In this document: positions 1-6,465 of the stretch, one piece after another | Position numbering within the stretch: the first letter of the stretch is position 1 | How the letters are laid out: each line of letters opens with the position of its first letter | Assembly: GCA_003514205.1 (NCBI GenBank) | Contig: DORQ01000156.1 | Location: forward strand, 1-8,197 | From: Acidimicrobiaceae bacterium | GTDB lineage: Bacteria; Actinomycetota; Acidimicrobiia; Acidimicrobiales; Microtrichaceae | Direction: 5' to 3' | Length of the DNA: 8,197 nucleotides | Translations under genes and position numbers: made by a program | The notes under the pieces: model-generated | Told to the model about the DNA's origin: nothing | Databases searched by the model: none | What the model saw: the letters and a program-made list of their open reading frames with translations, nothing else

Positions 1-2444
1 CAGGTCAACGACAGTGTTGGTCGGTGATTGCCAGAACAGGCGCTCGTTGCCGCAGTCGAGCTTGCGCCCTTGGAGTCAGTGGCAACCACGGAGACCTTGT
101 CATTGTCCGAGATGGTCAACGTGACTTTGGCTCCCGTCTCTCCAGCAACAGCAACGCCGTTGACGAGCCAGGTGTAGGTCAGGTTCACGTCACCATCGGG
201 GTCAACCCCGTTTGCGATGAAATCAAACGGCTCGCCAAACAGCAGGCCAGTGGGGCAATCGATAGTGACCGTGGGCGGACGGTTCGGGTTTGTGCCCTGG
301 CAGGTCTTGGTGGCTGGTGCACTGTTCGCAGTTCCGTCGTTGACGAGAACCTTGACCGAGTCATCCTTGTTGAGAGTGAGTGTCGCCGTGGGGCCTGTCT
401 CGCCAACAACCTTGATGTCATTCACAAACCAGGTGTAGGTGAGAGCATCTCCGTCCTCGTCCTTGCCCACTGCGGTGAACACGGTGGGCTGTCCGTATAC
501 AAGGCTTGCCGGGCACTCCATCGTGACCGTCGGGACCTTGTTCGCCGGCAGACCGACGCAGTTGCTCACGGCAGTATTCGAGTTCAAAGCGCCGTCATTG
601 GCGATAACGGAGAGTTCGTCGCCCTCATTCAACGTCACAGATACCTGCGATGAGGTGGCACCCGCAACTGGGGTGTCATTGATCATCCAGACATAGGTCA
701 GGGTGTCGCCGTCTTCGTCGCTACCTTCAGCGATGAATGTTGCGGGAGTGCCGTACATGAACGATGCGGGACACTTGATTGACACGACGGGCGCATGGGC
801 AGGTGGTGTTCCGACACACGCCGCTGTTGCAACTTCGCTCGTGGCCTCGCCGTCAGAGACGGTGACTGTCACCACGTCGTCTTTGACGATCGTGATGGAC
901 GCCGTAGAGGAGCCGTTGTGGCCCTGAAGCTCGGTTCCGTTGAGCTTCCATGTGTAGGTCAGGGGCGTGCCCTCTGGGTCGGTTCCGACGGCGGTGAAGG
1001 TGACGGGTTCGCCGTAGATGATCTTCGCCGGGCATTCAAGAGTGACGGTCGGCGTTCCATTGTCGCGGGGGTTGAGGCACTCAGCAGTTGCAACTTCGGA
1101 GCTGAGGCCGGTGGCGTCAGTCGCTGTCACTTTGAGGCGGTCGCCATCGGTGGTCTTGACGGTCACGGTGTTGCCGGTGTCCTGCAGCGTGGCACCATTG
1201 AGGGTCCAGGTGTAGGTGATGGAATCCCCATCTGGATCGGAACCATTCGCCACAAACGTGTTGTCGCCGCCAAAGACCAGCTTGTCTGGGCAGACGATGG
1301 AGACCACGGGCGGATTGGATCCAGGGCACGTTGCGGTGGCGGTGGCGGTGTTGCCAGCGCTGTCGGTGACCACAACCTCAAGCTTGTCGCCAACAGCCAA
1401 GGCGATCGTGATCGTGGACTGTTGAGCGTTGGGCACTGGTGATCCGTTCAGCATCCACTGGTAGGTGAGGGTGTCACCGGGATCAGTCGCCGTTGCGGTG
1501 TAGGTCGAGGCCTGACCATAGGTGGTGCCGCCTGCGGGACATCCGATTGACACCTCTGGCTGGCCGTTGTAGGTCCAGGTTCCAGTGACAGTTTCAACGG
1601 TCTGGGCAACGCCTGACTTCGCAATGATGAGCTTCTGTCGGCCGGGGCGGATGAAGACTCGACCAGCGGCCACTGAGGCCGCTTGGGATCGCAGCGTCAC
1701 GGAGACATTCTCTCGAGGGTCGGTTGAGGTCAGGCAGAATTTGCCGCTGCCCGTAATCGTCGTGATGGTAGTTGCGAGGTCGCAGGAGCCGGAAGTGAAT
1801 GGATGAGCGGCAACGGCGGAATCGGAGATCTCGATGGTGAGCGGTTCAGTCGCACTTGTGGTGACCGTGTACACCAGGCTCCCACCAAGAGCGCCACTAG
1901 CGGTCTCTGGGGAGATTGACAGGGTGCCGGCTGGTTCATCGACCACGGGATTGGCCTCGGCATCTGCGATGAGTGCTTGGTAGCGGCTGACAACAGCGGA
2001 GGAGTTGTCGCTGGTGCTCAGCTCGAATCCGTCGGAGAAGTGCCAGATTGCGGATTGCGCTGCGGCGATCTCGACGGGGTCAAGGGTGGAAGTGGCGTTG
2101 GTCTGGCTGAGGATTCGCGCGATCTTCCGGAGGTTTGGCACCTGGGAATCGCTCCACTGTGACTCGTCATAGCTCACGCCGAGCTCGATCGAGGTCGCGA
2201 TATCGATGCAGAACATGTACGAGGTCTGGCCGTTGAGCTCCACAGCGAACAGCATGGTGGCAAGCGTCTTCTGGTTCCCCTTGTAGGTTCCAACGACATT
2301 TTCGCCTCGTGGACCGCTCTGTGGAACTACCGAGGAGGCCGCATCGGCGTTCTCCAAGAACAGTCCAAGTCCCGCCACTGCAACAGCGAGGGCGAGCAGT
2401 GCGGCGCTGAGCCGCTTCGGAAAGGAACTGACTATTGTGCTCAT
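1..2444 (-). CDS. Secreted thioester-domain (TED/TQXA-type) surface protein with tandem Ig/PKD-like domains, 3' end beyond window
   Basis: I translated this frame codon by codon and found no stop from the ATG at 2444 to the window edge: 814 residues, C-terminus missing. GGAGG at 2455-2459 lies 10 nt upstream of the ATG. Residues 1-35 form a Sec signal peptide: a basic start (PKR), a hydrophobic core (about 13-30) and a likely cut after ADA (33-35). Residues about 45-168 match the actinobacterial thioester domain. The motif FCID (78-81) supplies Cys79, and AAQSAIWHFSD (128-138) supplies Gln130 in the pattern hydrophobic-Q-x-x-hydrophobic-hydrophobic. In known family members these residues form a Cys-Gln thioester that can bond covalently to host or surface amines. 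Residues about 171-291 look like the beta domain that follows TEDs, with AAGRVF and QKLIIA strands and Cys221/Cys237. From 297 on, Ig/PKD-like repeats form a probable stalk. Any cell-wall anchor (for example LPxTG) would lie outside the window. An adhesin role is inferred from family architecture. Confidence 0.9.
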   Translation of the reverse strand, partial: MSTIVSSFPKRLSAALLALAVAVAGLGLFLENADAASSVVPQSGPRGENVVGTYKGNQKTLATMLFAVELNGQTSYMFCIDIATSIELGVSYDESQWSDSQVPNLRKIARILSQTNATSTLDPVEIAAAQSAIWHFSDGFELSTSDNSSAVVSRYQALIADAEANPVVDEPAGTLSISPETASGALGGSLVYTVTTSATEPLTIEISDSAVAAHPFTSGSCDLATTITTITGSGKFCLTSTDPRENVSVTLRSQAASVAAGRVFIRPGRQKLIIAKSGVAQTVETVTGTWTYNGQPEVSIGCPAGGTTYGQASTYTATATDPGDTLTYQWMLNGSPVPNAQQSTITIALAVGDKLEVVVTDSAGNTATATATCPGSNPPVVSIVCPDKLVFGGDNTFVANGSDPDGDSITYTWTLNGATLQDTGNTVTVKTTDGDRLKVTATDATGLSSEVATAECLNPRDNGTPTVTLECPAKIIYGEPVTFTAVGTDPEGTPLTYTWKLNGTELQGHNGSSTASITIVKDDVVTVTVSDGEATSEVATAACVGTPPAHAPVVSIKCPASFMYGTPATFIAEGSDEDGDTLTYVWMINDTPVAGATSSQVSVTLNEGDELSVIANDGALNSNTAVSNCVGLPANKVPTVTMECPASLVYGQPTVFTAVGKDEDGDALTYTWFVNDIKVVGETGPTATLTLNKDDSVKVLVNDGTANSAPATKTCQGTNPNRPPTVTIDCPTGLLFGEPFDFIANGVDPDGDVNLTYTWLVNGVAVAGETGAKVTLTISDNDKVSVVATDSKGASSTAATSACSGNHRPTLSLT
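18..1556 (-). repeat. Six complete tandem Ig/PKD-like protein repeats of 83-87 residues, seventh begins at the edge
   Basis: Within the thioester protein the repeats cover residues 297-379, 380-465, 466-552, 553-638, 639-724 and 725-809. A seventh starts at residue 810 (TLSLT). In DNA the units are 1308-1556, 1050-1307, 789-1049, 531-788, 273-530 and 18-272. Each unit opens with a beta strand of the type TVTxxCP or VVSIxCP, followed by a Y/F-G turn. An acidic turn (DPDGD, DEDGD or a variant) and the core strand LTYTW or ITYTW come next, then an N-G or N-D turn. The unit closes with a second Cys just before a Pro/Asn/Gly-rich linker. The copies have diverged clearly in sequence, so this is an old domain duplication and not a recent exact repeat. 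The closest fold families are PKD and Ig-like/cadherin-like domains; I cannot choose between them by eye. Confidence 0.88.
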
Positions 2445-2468
2445 GATCGAAAAGCCTCCATCAGACCC

Positions 2469-2498
2469 AATCGGCCGATTCTTCTCACACCTGAGAAG
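2469..2498. promoter_or_regulatory. 12-bp perfect palindrome abutting a 7-bp hairpin, near the thioester-gene start
   Basis: AATCGGCCGATT at 2469-2480 equals its own reverse complement. It is followed without a gap by CTTCTCA (2481-2487), a four-base loop (2488-2491) and TGAGAAG (2492-2498). The pair lies 25-54 nt upstream of the ATG at 2444. It could be an operator for a dimeric regulator or a structured 5' UTR; the sequence does not decide which. Confidence 0.45.
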
Positions 2499-2520
2499 TT
2501 TCCCGATCGTTGGGTGAGTT

Positions 2521-2545
2521 CACACTGAACCCAAAATTCAGTGTG
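2521..2545. promoter_or_regulatory. 9-bp perfect inverted repeat in the ileS/thioester-gene spacer
   Basis: CACACTGAA (2521-2529) pairs with TTCAGTGTG (2537-2545) around a seven-base loop. The hairpin sits 75 nt downstream of the ileS stop and 77 nt upstream of the thioester-protein ATG. There is no T run after it on either strand. It could be an operator, or a terminator needing Rho or another factor. Confidence 0.45.
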
Positions 2546-2570
2546 GAGAGGATTCGAAAAATGTGGAGGG

Positions 2571-2590
2571 ACCAAATGTCTCTATTTGGT
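2571..2590. terminator. Weak hairpin just downstream of ileS, possible terminator
   Basis: ACCAAAT (2571-2577) and ATTTGGT (2584-2590) form a 7-bp, AT-rich stem around a six-base loop, 30 nt past the ileS stop codon. On the minus strand a run of five T's follows only about 14 nt further on. That is too far for a standard intrinsic terminator, so this is at best a weak candidate. Confidence 0.25.
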
Positions 2591-2619
2591 GGACCAATTG
2601 GCCTAGTCGCCGATGGGTA

Positions 2620-5600
2620 TCAGCTGGCAGTGGTGATTCTCAGCGAACTCGGAACCGCGTCAAGGTCGAACTGCGCGTGCGGCGTGTCAGCGTGCTCGGA
2701 GACAGTCTCGAAGGACGTTGCAAGCACTGCATCGGCAATCGTCATGCGATGAGGTTCAATCGCTGCGGCAATACCTGGACCAGTGGCGAGTTCGAGGGAG
2801 ATCCTGTCGGTGACATTGAGATCCAGATCTTTTCGGGCCTGCTGAATGAATCGAATGAGGTCGCGGGCGATGCCCTCGTTGTGCAGTTCCTCGGTGATGT
2901 TCGGATCGAGGTCGCACACGAGACCAAGATCGTGGACTCGGCCCTCGGCGTCCAGCATGCGAGCAGCGCCAGCACAGCGTCCTGGCGCCGGAACCATGGC
3001 CAGTTCGAACTCCTCCGGCAGCAGCGTCTGGCCAGCGAGATCAACGGTCCCGTCAGGGTTCTCAACCCACTCATTGGCCTTGGCAGCCGCAATCACCTGC
3101 TGAACCGACTTGCCGAGGCGAGGGCCGAGAAGCTTGGCATGCGGGCGAAGCACCGTTGAGCCGTACTCGCTCGCATCGGTTTCAAACAGCACTTCCTTCA
3201 CGTTGAGCTCGTCCGCAATGAGGTGGGCGAGCGGCGCGAGCGAGGGCGCCGTTTCACCAGCGATTGTGAGGCGCAGCAGCGGCAATCGAGTTCGAAGACC
3301 GGCATCCTCGCGAAGGCCCAGCGCACAGGAACACACGGCTCGAACCCGGTCCATCTGAGCAACGAGTTCTGGATCGCTCGGAAGCTCGGTGAGGCCTGGC
3401 CAGCTTTCAAGATGGACGCTCGTCCCGCCAGTCAGCTTGGTGTACATCTCTTCAGTGATGAGGGGTAGCAGCGGCGCCGCAATGCGCAGCAGCGTGGTGA
3501 GGACTGTGAAGAGCGTGTCGTAGGCGTCGGCCTTGTCGGAGGTCATCGTGCCCTCTGCCACGGAGCCGGGTGCCCAGAAACGCTCGCGCGAGCGGCGAAT
3601 GAACCAGTTATTGAGGGCATCGAGGTAGCTGGTGATCTCGTGGCACACGCCAGCAATGTCGTAGGCATCGAATGCTTCGGTGGTTGCCTCGACGAGGGCA
3701 GCGGTTTTGGCAAGGAGGTACCGGTCAAGGAGACCGCTGGAATCCGTGCGGAGTTGTGCGGTGTAGCCGTCGACGTTGGCATAGCGGCAGAAGAACGCAT
3801 AGGCATTCCACATTGGGTTGATCACGAGCCGCACCACCTCGGCGATGCCAGCGCCATCCTGCGCGATCTTCAGGTCGCCACCGCGAAGAATCGGCGAACT
3901 CATTAAGTACCAGCGGAGTGGATCCGAACCGATCTCCTCCATGACCTCTTCAGGGTCGGGGTAGTTGCGAAGCTTTTTCGAGAGCTTCCTGCCCTCGAAA
4001 TCGAGGACAACACCGTGACAGATCACGTTGCTAAACGCGGGTCGATCGAACAACGCAACTGCGAGCACGTGCATGGTGTAGAACCAACCACGAGTCTGAG
4101 CGATGTACTCGACAATGAAGTCGGCGGGGTTGTGCGCCTCGAACCAGTCTTTGTTGTCAAAGGGATAGTGGGCCTGAGCGAAGGGCATCGATCCCGACTC
4201 AAACCAGCAGTCGAGTACCTCGGTGACTCGTCGCATGGTGGAGGCGCCGGTCGGGTCGTCGGGATTTGGCCGGGTCAGGTCGTCGATGAATGGGCGATGT
4301 AGATCAGTGAGCTCCACGCCGAAATCGTTCTCGATCTCGGCGATTGAGCCGTATGCGTCGATTCTCGGGTAGTCGGGATTGTCCGACTTCCACACGGGAA
4401 TCGGAGCTCCCCAAAATCGGTTGCGAGAAATCGACCAGTCGCGGGCCCCATCGAGCCAACGGCCGAACTGGCCGTCGCGTACATGGGCCGGAATCCAGTT
4501 GATCTCTTGATTGAGCTCGACGAGACGGTCTTTGAATTCGGTGACCCGGACGTACCAACTCGAGACTGCCTTGTAGATGATTGGAGTGTCAGTTCGCCAA
4601 CAATGCGCGTAGTTGTGATCGATGGTCTCGTGGCGCACAAGCTTGTTCTCGTCGCGCAGCCGCCGGGCAATCAGCGGATTGGCGTCAAAGACGTTGACGC
4701 CGACATAGTCGGTCACTTCCTCGGTGTATCCACCAGCGTCGTTCACCGGGCTGACAAGGACAATGCCGTGTGCTTCGCCAACTCGTTGATCGTCCTCACC
4801 GTGCCCAGGTGCAGTGTGAACAACGCCGGTTCCGTCCTCGTCGGAGACGTACCCATCGGAGATGACGCGAAACGCGTTGGGATGTTCGGCAAAATAGGGC
4901 AGGAGCGGTGTGTAGGTGCGCTCCACCAACTCTGAGCCGAGATACTCAGCCACAACCGTGGCGTCCTCGCCGAGTTCTTTGCGGTATCGCTCGGCGGCGG
5001 CCCGTCCGATGATGACGAATCGCGCGCCGCCGTTGGCCTCGTTGGTGGGCGATTCGACACAGACGTACTGCACCGATGGTCCGACACAGAGTGCGAGGTT
5101 GGCCGGAAGGGTCCACGGAGTCGTGGTCCACGCCCACATTTCCGTTGGCCCCGGGTCGGTGTCAGCGGGGGAGAGCTGGAACCGCACGGTGAGCGCAGGG
5201 TCCTGTCGGGGCCTCATTGCGTCGTCGAGCCGGATCTCGAAGTTGGCAAGGGGTGTCTCGGCGCCCCAGGAATAGGGCATGACCCGGTAGGCCTCGTAGA
5301 TGAGGCCCTTGTCCCAGAGTTGCTTGAATGCCCAGATCACTGACTCCATGTAGGTTGCGTCAAGGGTCTTGTAGTCGTTGTCGAAATCAACCCACCGTGC
5401 TTGGCGCTTGACGTACCGTTCCCATTCGTTGGTGAAACGAAGCACGGATTGTCGGCACTGCTGGTTGAAATTGTCGATGCCGTACTCAGTGATTGCGGCT
5501 CGTCCCGAGATCCCGAGTTCTTTCTCAACCGCCATTTCGGCCGGTAGTCCGTGGCAATCCCAGCCGAAGCGGCGTTCCACGCGATGGCCGCGCATTGTTT

Positions 5601-5832
5601 GGTAGCGCGGCACCACATCCTTTACGTAACCCGTGAGGAGGTGACCATAGTGGGGCAGGCCGTTGGCAAACGGAGGGCCGTCGTAGAACACGTACTCCGA
5701 GTCGGACGACCGTTCCTCGATCGAGGCTTCGAAGGTGTGTTCTGCTGCCCAGCGCTGCAAAATGGAACGCTCTATTCCAGGGAAATTCGGTCGCGACTCA
5801 ACGGCTGGGTAGGGGGGTTTAGGCTGGTCCAT
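2620..5832 (-). CDS. ileS: Isoleucyl-tRNA synthetase, long (IleRS2/eukaryote-like) type
   Basis: This cytoplasmic class I synthetase charges tRNA-Ile with isoleucine and hydrolyses mischarged valine. The 1070 residues are complete. The ATP-binding HIGH motif is HYGH (61-64) within PPFANGLPHYGH. The CP1 editing region carries the HTAPGHGEDD signature (339-348). The KMSKS loop is KLSKK (616-620), leading into LRNYPDP. The anticodon-binding domain has NWFIRRSRERFW (742-753). The KLSKK-LRNYPDP context, the length above 1000 residues and the lack of a Cys4 zinc module at the C-terminus place it with the IleRS2 type found in mycobacteria, archaea and eukaryotes. That type tends to tolerate mupirocin; this is family knowledge and untested here. 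The start is supported by the usual N-terminal pattern (PYPAVESRPNFPGIE) and an AGGA about 7 nt upstream. The gene is divergent from the NTF2-like gene, and its 66-bp leader leaves no room for a T-box. Confidence 0.98.
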   Translation of the reverse strand: MDQPKPPYPAVESRPNFPGIERSILQRWAAEHTFEASIEERSSDSEYVFYDGPPFANGLPHYGHLLTGYVKDVVPRYQTMRGHRVERRFGWDCHGLPAEMAVEKELGISGRAAITEYGIDNFNQQCRQSVLRFTNEWERYVKRQARWVDFDNDYKTLDATYMESVIWAFKQLWDKGLIYEAYRVMPYSWGAETPLANFEIRLDDAMRPRQDPALTVRFQLSPADTDPGPTEMWAWTTTPWTLPANLALCVGPSVQYVCVESPTNEANGGARFVIIGRAAAERYRKELGEDATVVAEYLGSELVERTYTPLLPYFAEHPNAFRVISDGYVSDEDGTGVVHTAPGHGEDDQRVGEAHGIVLVSPVNDAGGYTEEVTDYVGVNVFDANPLIARRLRDENKLVRHETIDHNYAHCWRTDTPIIYKAVSSWYVRVTEFKDRLVELNQEINWIPAHVRDGQFGRWLDGARDWSISRNRFWGAPIPVWKSDNPDYPRIDAYGSIAEIENDFGVELTDLHRPFIDDLTRPNPDDPTGASTMRRVTEVLDCWFESGSMPFAQAHYPFDNKDWFEAHNPADFIVEYIAQTRGWFYTMHVLAVALFDRPAFSNVICHGVVLDFEGRKLSKKLRNYPDPEEVMEEIGSDPLRWYLMSSPILRGGDLKIAQDGAGIAEVVRLVINPMWNAYAFFCRYANVDGYTAQLRTDSSGLLDRYLLAKTAALVEATTEAFDAYDIAGVCHEITSYLDALNNWFIRRSRERFWAPGSVAEGTMTSDKADAYDTLFTVLTTLLRIAAPLLPLITEEMYTKLTGGTSVHLESWPGLTELPSDPELVAQMDRVRAVCSCALGLREDAGLRTRLPLLRLTIAGETAPSLAPLAHLIADELNVKEVLFETDASEYGSTVLRPHAKLLGPRLGKSVQQVIAAAKANEWVENPDGTVDLAGQTLLPEEFELAMVPAPGRCAGAARMLDAEGRVHDLGLVCDLDPNITEELHNEGIARDLIRFIQQARKDLDLNVTDRISLELATGPGIAAAIEPHRMTIADAVLATSFETVSEHADTPHAQFDLDAVPSSLRITTAS

Positions 5833-5898
5833 CGGGTGTCCTGGGCAGAGTTGTTTGCGACAGCCTACCGTCAGGTCACGAGGGGAAAGGACTAGGGG
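5833..5898. promoter_or_regulatory. Divergent promoter region for ileS and the NTF2-like gene
   Basis: Two genes diverge from this 66-bp gap, so promoters for both should lie here or reach into the coding ends. Hexamers fitting the loose actinobacterial -10 pattern TAnnnT are TAGGCT on the minus strand (5862-5867) and TACCGT on the plus strand (5865-5870). They overlap each other. Neither has a good -35 at normal spacing. AAAGGA at 5886-5891, 7 nt before the ATG at 5899, is the ribosome-binding site of the plus-strand gene. No T-box specifier or antiterminator sequence is seen. Confidence 0.4.
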
Positions 5899-6405
5899 AT
5901 GAACTCAGAACAGAACGTGGACTCCAATGAGGTCGAGGCGGCAGTGCAGCGATACGTGGAGTTACGCGAAGCCGTGGATGCGGGGGATGCGCACTGGTCC
6001 GATTTTGCGGAACTCTTCACGGAGGATGCGGTCTACGTTGATCCTGCATGGGGCCGGATCGAGGGCCTCGGTGAGATCCGGCGGCTTGTGTTCTCCGATG
6101 CCATGGCCGGTCTTGAGGATTGGAAGTTCCCACTCGACTTCGTGATGATCTCGGGATCCATCGTGGTGATGAAATGGCGTCAGGAGATCCCCGGGGCCGA
6201 TGGCTCGGTTCGGACCCAATCTGGTGTGTCCACGCTGGTGTATGACGGCGATGGGAAGTTCAACTACCAGGAGGATCTCCTCAACATGGTGCATGTTCTG
6301 GAGGACCTCAAGGCCTCACAATGGCGACCGGCGGGAGGCTTTCACCTACCGCCGGCGGAGCCAGTTCGAGATTTCACACCACCGAAGGGCTACGGCCAGC
6401 AGTAA
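5899..6405 (+). CDS. SnoaL-like / NTF2-fold domain protein
   Basis: A 168-residue soluble protein with no signal peptide or membrane segment. Residues about 9-135 follow the SnoaL/NTF2-like layout. A helix (VEAAVQRYVELREAVDAGD) leads into W-x-x-F-A-E-L-F-TEDAVYVDP (33-49). Then come WGRIEGLGEIRR (51-62) and beta strands around FVMISGSIVVMKWRQEI and STLVYDGDGKFNYQEDLLNM. The TEDAVYVDP...G..EG..EIR pattern is typical of the family. The last 30 or so residues are a Pro/Gly-rich tail without recognisable structure. Family members include polyketide cyclases, hydrolases, isomerases and non-catalytic ligand-binding proteins, so the substrate cannot be named. The start is fixed by AAAGGA 7 nt upstream; the stop is TAA at 6403-6405. 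It is divergent from ileS and convergent with the PKD lipoprotein gene, and appears to be monocistronic. Confidence 0.85.
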   Translation: MNSEQNVDSNEVEAAVQRYVELREAVDAGDAHWSDFAELFTEDAVYVDPAWGRIEGLGEIRRLVFSDAMAGLEDWKFPLDFVMISGSIVVMKWRQEIPGADGSVRTQSGVSTLVYDGDGKFNYQEDLLNMVHVLEDLKASQWRPAGGFHLPPAEPVRDFTPPKGYGQQ

Positions 6406-6439
6406 AGGTTGCGCTGGCAGGCGCGCTAGTAGGCGTGGC

Positions 6440-6463
6440 GCTGCCGCCCAGATTGGCGGCAGC
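6440..6463. terminator. Hairpin terminator between convergent genes
   Basis: GCTGCCGCC (6440-6448) and GGCGGCAGC (6455-6463) form a perfect 9-bp GC-rich stem with a six-base loop. It lies between the NTF2-like stop (6405) and the lipoprotein stop codon (TAG on the minus strand, 6466-6468). On the plus strand it is followed by TTCTAAAG and on the minus strand by no T run. It best serves the plus-strand gene, and could impede both. Confidence 0.6.
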
Positions 6464-6465
6464 TT

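Larger units (their letters stand above)
2445..2619 (-). promoter_or_regulatory. Leader/intergenic region between ileS and the thioester-protein gene
   Basis: These 175 bases separate the ileS stop (2620-2622) from the ATG at 2444, with both genes on the minus strand. The region holds three inverted repeats, a 12-bp palindrome and a GGAGG ribosome-binding site at 2455-2459. I see no convincing -35/-10 pair, no tRNA, no small ORF and no riboswitch core that I recognise. Transcription of the downstream gene could start here or come through from ileS. None of the hairpins is followed directly by a T run on the minus strand, so a classical intrinsic terminator for ileS is not evident. Confidence 0.6.

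Noticed and set aside
24..653. Plus-strand open frame of 209 codons
   Set aside because: It lies antisense to the repeat region of the thioester protein. Its product is an irregular Arg/Val/Gly mix with no domain, and its length comes from codon bias and the repeats on the other strand.
795..1442. Plus-strand open frame of 215 codons
   Set aside because: It is also antisense to the Ig-like repeats, with no ribosome-binding site and no recognisable protein pattern. It is a shadow of the minus-strand gene.
18..1556. CRISPR-like periodicity
   Set aside because: The period is about 255 bp, in frame, and differs by whole codons between copies. It is protein domain repetition, not short repeats with spacers.
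2445..2619. Possible riboswitch (for example cyclic-di-GMP) in the thioester-gene leader
   Set aside because: The hairpins and a GGGAAAC-like stretch prompted the idea, but the conserved cores of the riboswitch classes I know could not be matched.
2563..3159. Plus-strand open frame of 198 codons over the 3' end of ileS
   Set aside because: It is antisense to a well-conserved ileS C-terminus and has no supporting start signal or protein family.
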